Source: Flavobacterium psychrophilum (GTDB taxonomy: Bacteria; Bacteroidota; Bacteroidia; Flavobacteriales; Flavobacteriaceae). Taken from it: DNA of 12,116 nt. The notes under the pieces were generated by a model that had not been told where the DNA came from, ran no database searches, and saw only the letters and a list, made by a program, of their open reading frames with translations. The stretch covers positions 1 through 12,116 of the forward strand of contig DYPB01000065.1 in NCBI GenBank assembly GCA_020720185.1, in the 5' to 3' direction. Positions within the stretch are counted from its first letter, which is position 1, and each line of letters opens with the position of its first letter. Below are positions 1 through 6,645 of this stretch, in pieces. A program made the translations under genes and the position numbers.

Positions 1-153
1 TCTTTTTACCAATTTTGCGGACGGCAAAGGTAAAACCTTTTTTGCCTTTTGCAAACTTTTTATGAAGTTTTTTTTTAATCTTTTTTTAATGCACTGGATA
101 TTTGTGCTTTAGCAATTCTCTTTCTTTGGTAAATGCAAAATAACCTTTATCCA
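1..153. other. Left-edge stretch, no supported gene
   Basis: This T-rich stretch contains no coding region I can support. Positions 19-49 can fold into a hairpin on the plus strand: GGCAAAGGT pairs with ACC and TTTGCC across a three-T bulge. T-runs at about 69-76 and 81-87 follow at a distance. This could be a weak terminator for a gene beyond the left edge, or for the minus-strand DUF4294 transcript arriving from the right. A plus frame is open from the edge to a stop at 110-112, but its translation is dominated by Phe, Lys and Leu from T-runs and matches no family I know. Confidence 0.4.
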
Positions 154-223
154 TAGCCCCGATGGAAATGGAAATCCTGTCTCGTTTTTTTTTTAAACGA
201 GACAGATTGTAATGGACAGCGGG
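154..223 (+). repeat. Composite repeat, copy 1 (T-loop hairpin core)
   Basis: This is the first of three copies of a structured intergenic repeat. The left module (154-177) begins TAGCCCCGAT and ends GGAAATCC. The right module (204-223) reads AGATTGTAATGGACAGCGGG. Between and overlapping them is a perfect 11-bp hairpin, CTGTCTCGTTT (177-187) with AAACGAGACAG (195-205). Its loop is seven T, so the top strand carries a run of ten T at 185-194. Both modules align without gaps to the copies at 2704-2806 and 4652-4740, while the hairpin core differs. The element lies just downstream of the DUF4294 gene and runs antisense to it. It may be a REP-like DNA element or a structured RNA such as Flavo-1; I cannot decide from sequence alone. 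Confidence 0.8.
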
Positions 224-278
224 TATGACTTTGGTAGAAATTGACTGATGTGAGGGCTCCAGAAAATGGGAAAAAATA

Positions 279-929
279 TTATTTTTTTGACCAAGTTTTG
301 TTTAATTCGTCTAAATCAATTGGGTTTTTGGCTGATTGTGGAATAAGGATTCTGTTGTAAAATGCTCGATTGAGGATTGTTTCGATTAAATAATCTTCAT
401 TTATATCGTAAGGATGGTATTCTGTTTTTAGATTAAGATTAAAAACATGAGCGGTTTGATTACTCCAAAATGCCTTCCAACCGCTTTTATAATCTTTTAT
501 CAAATCATAGGCAGATATTCCAGTTTGTCTGTAAATTAATTTTATAAGTATTTGTCCTTGTTTTGTAGAAAGTTTTTTGAGTTGTGCGGTAAATTCATCT
601 TCAAGGTAGTTGTTTACTATTTTTAGGTATTTTTTCTTTTCTTTATTGGTTTGTAATAATGACATATTTTTATTTAGTGCTGTTAATCTTTCGGCAGCAA
701 TTTTAGCAAACGGATAAGCTACATAAACACGCTTTTGTAATGATAAGAATGCTTTCTTATCTTCGGGATTTAATTTTACATTTTTAATTATTACATCTTG
801 CAATAAGATTGGTTCGGATAAAATGGTGTCATTTTCGGTTAATGTGTAACCGAATGTTATTGTATCTTGAACTTGTGATTTTACGGTAAATGAATATAAA
901 GATAAAAGTAGTAATATATAATTTTTCAT
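279..929 (-). CDS. DUF4294 family secreted protein
   Basis: The protein has 216 residues and no known biochemical role. A short signal peptide is visible: M-K-N, then a hydrophobic run ILLLLSLYSF, with likely cleavage near residues 18-19 (VKS|Q). It is therefore probably exported to the periplasm or envelope, and no lipobox cysteine is seen. The body matches the Bacteroidota DUF4294 family, as I recall it, in the segments RVYVAYPFAKIAAERL (about 67-82), the charged helix around YLEDEF, LIKLIYRQTG (about 128-137), and AYDLIKDYKSGWKAFWSNQT (about 139-158), followed by EDYLIE. Length is near the family norm. It diverges from the M42 peptidase gene across 85 bp, a pairing I recall as frequent in this phylum. 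A TAATTTTG box on the minus strand at 948-955 could be its promoter. Family assignment is firm; function is unknown. Confidence 0.88.
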   Translation of the reverse strand: MKNYILLLLSLYSFTVKSQVQDTITFGYTLTENDTILSEPILLQDVIIKNVKLNPEDKKAFLSLQKRVYVAYPFAKIAAERLTALNKNMSLLQTNKEKKKYLKIVNNYLEDEFTAQLKKLSTKQGQILIKLIYRQTGISAYDLIKDYKSGWKAFWSNQTAHVFNLNLKTEYHPYDINEDYLIETILNRAFYNRILIPQSAKNPIDLDELNKTWSKK

Positions 930-947
930 TGTGATAAAAATATTTTA

Positions 948-955
948 CAAAATTA
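948..955 (-). promoter_or_regulatory. Putative -7 box for the DUF4294 gene
   Basis: On the minus strand this reads TAATTTTG, matching the Bacteroidota -7 consensus TAnnTTTG. It lies 18 bp upstream of the DUF4294 start codon. The nearest upstream TTG elements are about 13 and 25 bp away, outside the usual 17-23 bp spacing, so the -33 element is weak or absent. The call rests mainly on the -7 box and its position. Confidence 0.4.
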
Positions 956-1014
956 TAGAATATTTATACAAATTTGATGCCAATTTTATAAATTCGCAAA
1001 AAATATAATTTAAT

Positions 1015-2103
1015 ATGAATTCAAAATCAATTTTAAACAAATCTTCATTAGCATTTTTAGAAAAATACTTAAATAGTGCTTCTCCTACTGGCTATGAATC
1101 TGATAATCAGAAACTCTGGATGGACTATCTAAAACCTTTTGTAAATACATTTATAACGGATACCTATGGTACGGCGGTTGGAGTAATTAATCCTGATGCT
1201 CCTTATAAGGTAGTAATTGAAGGACATGCAGACGAAATTGCTTGGTATGTTAATTATATTACCGAAGATGGTTTGATATATGTTATTAGAAATGGTGGCT
1301 CTGATCATCAAATTGCACCTTCAAAAAGAGTAAATATCCATACAAAAAAAGGAATTGTAAAAGGTGTTTTTGGTTGGCCTGCCATTCATACTCGAAATAG
1401 AAGTAAGGAAGAGGTGGCAAAAGTTGAAAACATTTTTATAGACTGTGGTTGTTCTAAAAAAGAGGAAGTTGAGGCACTTGGAGTTCATGTAGGATGTGTA
1501 ATTACTTACCCTGATGAATTTATGATTTTAAATAAAAATAAATTTGTTTGCCGTGCTATTGATAATAGAATGGGTGGTTTTATGATTGCAGAAGTAGCTC
1601 GAATGTTACACGAAAATGGAATAAAATTACCTTTTGGACTGTATATTACTAATTCAGTTCAGGAAGAAGTAGGATTAAGAGGAGCTGAAATGATTACAAA
1701 AACTATCCGTCCAAATGTTGCAATAGTTACCGATGTTTGCCACGATTCTACTACACCAATGATTGATAAAAAAATTGAAGGTGAAATAAAAATTGGTAAA
1801 GGTCCCGTAATTACTTATGCACCAGCAGTTCAGAATAATTTACGAGAATTGATAATTGATACCGCACTTCAAAATAAAATTCCATTTCAACGCTTGGCTT
1901 CCAGCCGAGTTACAGGTACTGATACCGATGCATTTGCCTATTCTAACGGTGGCGTAGCATCTGCATTAATCTCATTACCATTGCGTTATATGCATACGAC
2001 GGTTGAGATGGTTCATCGAGATGATGTTGAAAATGTGATAAAACTGATTTATGAAAGCTTGTTGAGAATTGAAAATAATGAAAGTTTCTCCTATTATAAG
2101 TAA
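1015..2103 (+). CDS. M42 family metallo-aminopeptidase
   Basis: This is a 362-residue cytosolic aminopeptidase of the M42 (glutamyl aminopeptidase/PepA-like, TET) family, which removes N-terminal residues from peptides using two metal ions. All expected metal and catalytic residues are visible: H71 and D73 in GHADEIAW, bridging D183 in AIDNRMGG, catalytic E217 and ligand E218 in QEEVG, D240 in VTDVCHD, and H327 in YMHTTVEM. Length is typical, and the family often forms dodecameric tetrahedral particles. Substrate preference cannot be read from the sequence. The ATG at 1015 has no Shine-Dalgarno but an A/T-rich leader, normal for this phylum. The gene is divergent to DUF4294 and probably monocistronic: the next gene has its own -7 box, and an AT-rich inverted repeat lies 5 nt past the stop. 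Confidence 0.95.
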   Translation: MNSKSILNKSSLAFLEKYLNSASPTGYESDNQKLWMDYLKPFVNTFITDTYGTAVGVINPDAPYKVVIEGHADEIAWYVNYITEDGLIYVIRNGGSDHQIAPSKRVNIHTKKGIVKGVFGWPAIHTRNRSKEEVAKVENIFIDCGCSKKEEVEALGVHVGCVITYPDEFMILNKNKFVCRAIDNRMGGFMIAEVARMLHENGIKLPFGLYITNSVQEEVGLRGAEMITKTIRPNVAIVTDVCHDSTTPMIDKKIEGEIKIGKGPVITYAPAVQNNLRELIIDTALQNKIPFQRLASSRVTGTDTDAFAYSNGGVASALISLPLRYMHTTVEMVHRDDVENVIKLIYESLLRIENNESFSYYK

Positions 2104-2108
2104 GTAGT

Positions 2109-2141
2109 AAATTTTATTTATCTTTGCATAAATGAAAATTT
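2109..2141 (+). promoter_or_regulatory. Promoter with overlapping inverted repeat, upstream of ORF6N gene
   Basis: TATCTTTG at 2119-2126 matches the Bacteroidota -7 box TAnnTTTG. No clear TTG lies 17-23 bp upstream. The box sits inside an imperfect inverted repeat: AAATTTTATTTAT (2109-2121) pairs with ATAAAT (2128-2133) and AAAATTT (2135-2141), with one bulged G at 2134. The repeat could be an operator for the ORF6N gene, or an AT-rich stem ending the M42 transcript. The predicted leader is about 50 nt. Confidence 0.5.
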
Positions 2142-2186
2142 AGACCTTTAAGAGATACGAACTGCTTTCGCAATCACCATAAAGAT

Positions 2187-2687
2187 ATGGAATTAGAAAT
2201 TATACACCACAAAATACATGAAATTCGAGGTCAAAAAGTAATGCTTGATTTTGATTTAGCATTACTGTATGAAGTTGATACAAAAGTTTTTAAGCAATCT
2301 GTTAGGAGAAATATTAATAGGTTTCCTGAAGATTTTATGTTTGAACTAACAAAAGAAGAATATAATTCTTTAAGGTCACAAATTGTGACCTTAAAGAATG
2401 GAAGAGGGCAACATTCTAAATACACACCCTTTGCTTTTACCGAACAAGGAATTGCCATGTTATCCAGTGTTCTGAATTCCGAAAAAGCTATAAAGATAAA
2501 TATTTCAATAATTAGGGCGTTTGTAACTTTTAGGCAATTTAGTTTGACCTATAATGAATTAAAAGAAAGAATTTTAGAAATCGAAAGTCAATTTCCAGAG
2601 ATTTATCAAACGCTGAATTATTTAATTGACAAAGATAAAATTGCAGATCATAATATAAATAGAACTAAAATTGGTTTTAATAAATGA
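2187..2687 (+). CDS. ORF6N domain protein (KilA-N-like DNA-binding)
   Basis: The protein has 166 residues with an N-terminal ORF6N domain, roughly residues 5-95, a module known from phage and mobile-element proteins and presumed to bind DNA. Diagnostic segments are IRGQKVMLDFDLALLYEV (about 13-30), VFKQSVRRNINRFPEDFMFELT (about 34-55), LRSQIVTLK and AFTEQGIAMLSSVL. The C-terminal part (about 105-150) looks helical, with a coiled-coil tendency around NELKERILEIE. Such genes are common as solitary copies in Bacteroidota, and no phage or integrase gene is nearby, so its role is unknown. Start ATG 2187 lies about 50 nt after a -7 box; the leader has no Shine-Dalgarno. An oddity is a perfect 35-nt palindrome at 2365-2399, inside codons 60-71. 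A composite repeat follows 16 bp after the stop. Confidence 0.9.
   Translation: MELEIIHHKIHEIRGQKVMLDFDLALLYEVDTKVFKQSVRRNINRFPEDFMFELTKEEYNSLRSQIVTLKNGRGQHSKYTPFAFTEQGIAMLSSVLNSEKAIKINISIIRAFVTFRQFSLTYNELKERILEIESQFPEIYQTLNYLIDKDKIADHNINRTKIGFNK
2365..2399. repeat. Perfect 35-nt palindrome inside the ORF6N gene
   Basis: The arms are ATTCTTTAAGGTCACAA (2365-2381) and its exact reverse complement (2383-2399), around a single central A at 2382. It lies within codons for SLRSQIVTLKN, a conserved segment of the ORF6N domain. It could be a protein-binding site (such palindromes suit a dimeric DNA-binding protein) or an mRNA hairpin. The symmetry is directly visible; any function is inference. Confidence 0.95.
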
Positions 2688-2702
2688 CCAATCACGATAA
2701 GG

Positions 2703-2812
2703 TTAGCCCCGATAGTAGTGGAAATCCTGTCATTGCGAGGAACGAAGCAATCTGTTTCAAAAGATTGCTTCGTTCCTCGCAATGACAGATTGGAACGGAT
2801 AGCGGGATTAGC
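2703..2812 (+). repeat. Composite repeat, copy 2 (27-bp ERSNL-type palindrome core)
   Basis: The left module (2704-2727) begins TAGCCCCGAT and ends GGAAATCC. The right module (2787-2806) reads AGATTGGAACGGATAGCGGG. Both match copies 1 and 3 without gaps. The core is a perfect 27-bp hairpin: arms 2727-2753 and 2762-2788, loop of 8 nt. The arm contains CATTGCGAGGAACGAAGCAA, a palindrome I remember as recurring in many unrelated bacterial genomes. It is the source of spurious annotated peptides containing SLRGTKQS and CHCEERSNL, and both can be read here on the minus strand. The element nearly fills the 184-bp gap between the ORF6N and phosphomutase genes and may also act as a terminator, although no U-tract follows the stem. 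Confidence 0.88.
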
Positions 2813-2871
2813 TTCTGAAAAAAAACAATAACGAAGGTTATATTCCATAGATGGTTTATGATTAAAAATTT

Positions 2872-4605
2872 ATGAAAATAATGAATATTGAACAAAACAT
2901 TTTAAATACTGTCAATGAATGGCTTACCCCAACATTTGATACAGAAATACAAGAGGAAATTCAAAAACTAATGACAGAATCTCCAAAAGAATTGGAGGAG
3001 AGTTTTTATAAAAATTTAGAGTTTGGAACAGGGGGAATGCGAGGTGTGATGGGCGTTGGTACGAACAAAATCAACAAATACACGCTTGGTAAAAATACTC
3101 AAGGACTTTCGAATTATATAAAAACAGTTTTTGCAGGCAAAGATTTAAGCGTTGTTATTGCTTTTGACTGCCGTCATAATAGTAAATCGTTGGCAAAAGT
3201 AGTTGCCGATGTGTTTTCGGCTAATGGGATTAAGGTTTATTTGTTTTCGGATTTGCGACCAACGCCTGAGTTGAGTTTTGCCCTAAAACATTTGAAATGT
3301 CAGGCTGGAATTGTGCTTACGGCATCTCACAATCCCCCTGAATACAACGGATATAAGGTTTATTGGGAAGATGGTGGACAACTCGTACCACCACAAGACA
3401 AGGAAATTATTACAATAATTGAAAGTTTGAAATATAACGAAATTCAATTTACAGCAAATGAAAATTTGATTGAGTACATTGATAATGCAATAGATATTGC
3501 ATTTATTGAGTCGTCAATTAAAAATGCAAGTTTTAATACCAATCCATCTGCAAAAGATGATTTGAATATTGTATTTACCTCATTACATGGCACTTCCATA
3601 AAATCGGTGCCACAAGTTTTGGAAAAAGCGGGTTATAAAAATGTAAATATTGTTGCCGAACAAGCCGAACCAGACGGTGATTTCCCAACAGTAAAATCGC
3701 CAAATCCGGAAGAACCAGAAGCCTTGAAAATGGCAATAGAATTGGCCGATAAATTACAAGCTGATATTGTTGTAGGAACTGACCCAGACTGTGATAGATT
3801 GGGAGTTGCCGTTAGAAACAATGAGGGTAAAATGACACTATTGAACGGCAATCAAACGATGATTTTGATGACCGAATTTTTATTAAACCAATGGCAAAAA
3901 GCAGGTAAAATTGACGGCAAACAATTTATTGGTTCTACCATCGTTTCGACACCAATGATGCACGAATTGGCAACTGCATATCAAGTTGAATGCAAAGTGG
4001 GACTAACTGGTTTTAAATGGATTGCAAAAATGATTAAAGATTTTCCAGAACTAGAATTCATTGGCGGAGGCGAGGAAAGTTTTGGATTTATGATAGGCGA
4101 TTCCGTTCGAGATAAAGACGCAGTTGCCTCTACCTTACTCATCTGTGAAATTGCTGCACAAGCCAAAGAGAACGGAAGTTCGGTATATAACGAACTTCAA
4201 AAATTATTTGTTAAATATGGTTTTTATAAAGAACATTTAGTATCATTGGCAAAAAAAGGCATCGACGGATTGGCAGAAATCAATCAAATGATGGTCAATT
4301 TAAGAGAAAACCCATTGCAGAAAATTGCAGGACAACGAGTTGTAATGGTTGAGGATTATAAAAACTCGACAGCAAAAAATTTATTTACAAATGAGGTCGA
4401 AACAATGAAAACTCCAAAATCCGATGTATTAATTTATTACACCGAAGACGGAGCTAAAATTGCAGCCAGACCCAGTGGAACAGAACCCAAAATTAAATTT
4501 TATGTCAGCGTAAATGCTCCGTTAGACAAAATTGAAAACGCTCCAAAAATTGAAGTATCGTTAGACCAAAAGATTAAAAATATACTCATAGATCTAAAAA
4601 TATAG
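2872..4605 (+). CDS. Phosphoglucomutase/phosphomannomutase (alpha-D-phosphohexomutase)
   Basis: This 577-residue cytosolic enzyme interconverts hexose 1- and 6-phosphates through a phosphoserine, feeding sugar-nucleotide and glycogen/envelope polysaccharide synthesis. The four expected motifs are present in order: phosphoserine loop TASHNPPEYNGYK (S152), metal-binding loop GTDPDCDR (D304, D306, D308, R309), sugar-binding loop GGGEESFGF (about 398-406), and phosphate-binding RPSGTEPKIKFY (R533 to Y544). The N-terminal FGTGGMRGVMG is typical of the long PGM2-like bacterial subfamily of about 570-580 residues, which acts on glucose, mannose or pentose phosphates; substrate cannot be settled here. 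Two in-frame starts exist, 2872 and 2881 (MKIM|NIEQ), and either is possible. I see no consensus promoter just upstream. Composite repeats flank it on both sides. Confidence 0.94.
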   Translation: MKIMNIEQNILNTVNEWLTPTFDTEIQEEIQKLMTESPKELEESFYKNLEFGTGGMRGVMGVGTNKINKYTLGKNTQGLSNYIKTVFAGKDLSVVIAFDCRHNSKSLAKVVADVFSANGIKVYLFSDLRPTPELSFALKHLKCQAGIVLTASHNPPEYNGYKVYWEDGGQLVPPQDKEIITIIESLKYNEIQFTANENLIEYIDNAIDIAFIESSIKNASFNTNPSAKDDLNIVFTSLHGTSIKSVPQVLEKAGYKNVNIVAEQAEPDGDFPTVKSPNPEEPEALKMAIELADKLQADIVVGTDPDCDRLGVAVRNNEGKMTLLNGNQTMILMTEFLLNQWQKAGKIDGKQFIGSTIVSTPMMHELATAYQVECKVGLTGFKWIAKMIKDFPELEFIGGGEESFGFMIGDSVRDKDAVASTLLICEIAAQAKENGSSVYNELQKLFVKYGFYKEHLVSLAKKGIDGLAEINQMMVNLRENPLQKIAGQRVVMVEDYKNSTAKNLFTNEVETMKTPKSDVLIYYTEDGAKIAARPSGTEPKIKFYVSVNAPLDKIENAPKIEVSLDQKIKNILIDLKI

Positions 4606-4640
4606 TCTGTTTTTTAGAAGCAAAAAGTAAGGCATTTCAA

Positions 4641-4741
4641 TTAGCCATTTTCCTGCTGTTCGTTTCAATCTTTTTTATAAAATTTGTGGTTACAAAACCA
4701 CAAATTTTATAAAAAAGGATTTTCACTACCATCAGGGCTAA
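4641..4741 (-). repeat. Composite repeat, copy 3 (inverted, 22-bp AT-rich hairpin core)
   Basis: This copy is in the opposite orientation to the other two. Read on the minus strand, its left module (4740 to 4717) begins TAGCCCTGAT and ends GAAAATCC, and its right module (4671 to 4652) reads AGATTGAAACGAACAGCAGG. Its core is a perfect 22-bp hairpin with arms at 4670-4691 and 4696-4717 and loop ACAA. The outermost bases TTAGCC (4641-4646) and GGCTAA (4736-4741) are also exact inverted repeats. The core shares nothing with those of copies 1 and 2. It lies between the phosphomutase and ABC exporter genes, only 47 bp before the exporter start codon, so it must lie within or next to that gene's promoter region. 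Confidence 0.88.
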
Positions 4742-4788
4742 AAAAAATACCATTTGAATATTTATAACGGTTACAAAAATCTAAAACA

Positions 4789-6639
4789 ATGATAGACAAT
4801 AATTTAAAAAAAATATTTCCATACATAAAACCCTATAAATATCATGTGATTTCGAATGTAATTTACAATATTCTATATGCACTTTTTAGTACAATATCAT
4901 TCATTACCCTTATACCAATGATGCAAGTTTTGTTTGATAATGCCGAAAAAGTAACTCAAAAGCCAGTTTTCAAATCAATTTTTGAAGTTACAAAATACGG
5001 AAAAGATTATCTCTATTTTTATATTACCGAATTGTCTAAAAATTATGGTCCCCAATACGCTTTATTATTAGTAGTTACATTAATAATTTCTACATTTTTA
5101 CTAAAAAATTTATTCAACTATTTAGCCTCAAATCATTTAATGCAATTAAAAAATGGTGTTCTAAAAGATTTGCGAAATACCATGTATCATAAAATAATCG
5201 AATTACCTGTTTCATACTATTCCGAAAAAAGAAAAGGAGATATTATGGCAAGAATGTTAGGTGATGTAAATGAGGTTCAAAACTCATTTTTCTCAATTTT
5301 AGAGTTAATAGTAAAAGAACCTATGACAATCATTTTTACAATAATTGCAATGGTTGCCATAAGTTTCAAGCTAACAATATTTGTATTTATTTTCATTCCA
5401 GTATCCGGATTTGTAATATCTAGAATAGGTAAAACCTTAAAATCAAAATCACAAAAATTACAATACGAAAATGGTTTTTTAATTTCAATAGTTGAGGAAA
5501 GTTTAAGTGGATTAAAAGTAGTTAAAAGTTATAATGCAGAAGAAAATTTCAAACAACGATTTGATTCATCTGTTTCAAGAGTATTAAAATTATCAAATAA
5601 TATAGGAAATAAAAATAATTTAGCCTCACCATTAAGCGAATTTATGGGCATAATTGTAATTGCAATTTTGCTTTGGTATGGAGGTAATATGGTACTTGTA
5701 GAAAAATTAGCCAATGGAAAATCCGTATTAGAAGGAGCACAATTTTTAGCATATATGGGCTTGGCATACAATATTTTAACACCTGCAAAATCAATTTCTA
5801 AAGCTTCTTATCAAGTTAAAAATGGTTTAGCAGCAGCACAAAGAGTTTTTGAGGTTTTAGAAACCAAAAACGAAATTACTAGCAAAGAAAACTCCATCAA
5901 AAAACATGATTTTACAACTTCAATTTCAATAAAGAACATCAATTTTGCTTATGAAGATGATAGCGTACTGAAAGATTTTTCGTTAGAGGTAAAAAAAGGT
6001 CAAACCGTAGCACTTGTAGGTCAATCAGGTTCAGGAAAAAGTACCATTGCTAACCTTTTAACTCGTTTTTACGATGTAAACGAAGGTGAAATTGCTATTG
6101 ATGGCACCAATATTAAAGACCTTAACTTACAATCTTTGAGAGCATTAATGGGATTAGTTACACAAGATTCCATACTTTTTAACGATACAATTAAAGCAAA
6201 TATCTCAATAGGAAAACACGATGCAACCGAAGATGAAATTATTAAAGCCTTAAAAATTGCCAACGCTTATGAATTTGTAAAAGATTTACCAGCTGGTATT
6301 TATACAAATATTGGCGATGCAGGAAACAAACTTTCGGGTGGTCAAAAACAGCGATTATCAATTGCAAGAGCAGTTTTGAAAAATCCACCAATTATGATAC
6401 TAGACGAAGCAACATCGGCATTAGACACCGAAAGTGAAAAATTTGTACAAGTTGCCCTCGAAAACATGATGCAAAACCGAACTTCAATTGTAATTGCTCA
6501 TCGATTGTCAACAATTCAAAAGGCTGATTCAATTATAGTTATGAAAAAGGGACGGATTGTAGAGCAAGGTACTCACGACGAATTAATTACTTTAAATGGC
6601 ACCTATAATAAATTGGTTTCAATGCAAAGTTTAGACTAA
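4789..6639 (+). CDS. MsbA-like ABC exporter (fused membrane and ATPase domains)
   Basis: This 616-residue half-transporter of the inner membrane is expected to act as a homodimer. The N-terminal membrane domain (about 1-340) has hydrophobic segments near 20-45, 88-112, 170-190, 193-212, 284-303 and 315-332, consistent with six helices. The ATPase domain (about 378-612) has Walker A GQSGSGKST (411-419), Q-loop Q459 in VTQD, signature LSGGQ (515-519), Walker B IMILDE ending in catalytic E540, D-loop SALD, and switch H571. All catalytic residues are intact. It resembles MsbA-type lipid A/phospholipid flippases common in Flavobacteria, but drug or peptide export cannot be excluded. The stop is 6 nt before the recQ-family ATG, so the two are almost surely cotranscribed. 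No consensus -7 box was found between repeat copy 3 and the start codon. Confidence 0.93.
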   Translation: MIDNNLKKIFPYIKPYKYHVISNVIYNILYALFSTISFITLIPMMQVLFDNAEKVTQKPVFKSIFEVTKYGKDYLYFYITELSKNYGPQYALLLVVTLIISTFLLKNLFNYLASNHLMQLKNGVLKDLRNTMYHKIIELPVSYYSEKRKGDIMARMLGDVNEVQNSFFSILELIVKEPMTIIFTIIAMVAISFKLTIFVFIFIPVSGFVISRIGKTLKSKSQKLQYENGFLISIVEESLSGLKVVKSYNAEENFKQRFDSSVSRVLKLSNNIGNKNNLASPLSEFMGIIVIAILLWYGGNMVLVEKLANGKSVLEGAQFLAYMGLAYNILTPAKSISKASYQVKNGLAAAQRVFEVLETKNEITSKENSIKKHDFTTSISIKNINFAYEDDSVLKDFSLEVKKGQTVALVGQSGSGKSTIANLLTRFYDVNEGEIAIDGTNIKDLNLQSLRALMGLVTQDSILFNDTIKANISIGKHDATEDEIIKALKIANAYEFVKDLPAGIYTNIGDAGNKLSGGQKQRLSIARAVLKNPPIMILDEATSALDTESEKFVQVALENMMQNRTSIVIAHRLSTIQKADSIIVMKKGRIVEQGTHDELITLNGTYNKLVSMQSLD

Positions 6640-6645
6640 AATTTG

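Noticed and set aside
2..112. Plus-strand frame open from the left edge to a TAG at 110-112, as a possible gene end
   Set aside because: The translation is dominated by F, L and K from T-runs, and no family or codon pattern supports it.
86..154. Minus-strand 22-codon frame beginning MDKGYFAF
   Set aside because: It is very short, its start codon overlaps the end of repeat copy 1, there is no promoter or homology I recognise, and the surroundings are low-complexity.
989..996. TAAATTCG as a -7 box for the M42 gene
   Set aside because: One mismatch to TAnnTTTG, and the only TTG is 12 bp upstream, too close for the -33 element. The true promoter was not identified.
2187..2812. The ORF6N gene plus the following repeat as a mobile element or prophage remnant
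   Set aside because: No integrase, transposase, terminal repeats or target duplication was seen. ORF6N genes are common as solitary chromosomal genes in this phylum, and a repeat flanks it on only one side.
2648..2895. Two overlapping minus-strand open frames containing SLRGTKQS and CHCEERSNL peptides
   Set aside because: They are translations of the palindromic core of repeat copy 2, overlap the ends of two well-supported genes, and match a known class of spurious repeat-derived peptides.
154..4741. The three repeats as a CRISPR-like or spaced array
   Set aside because: Copies are about 2 kb apart, differ in orientation, have internal hairpins in place of spacers, and no cas genes are present.
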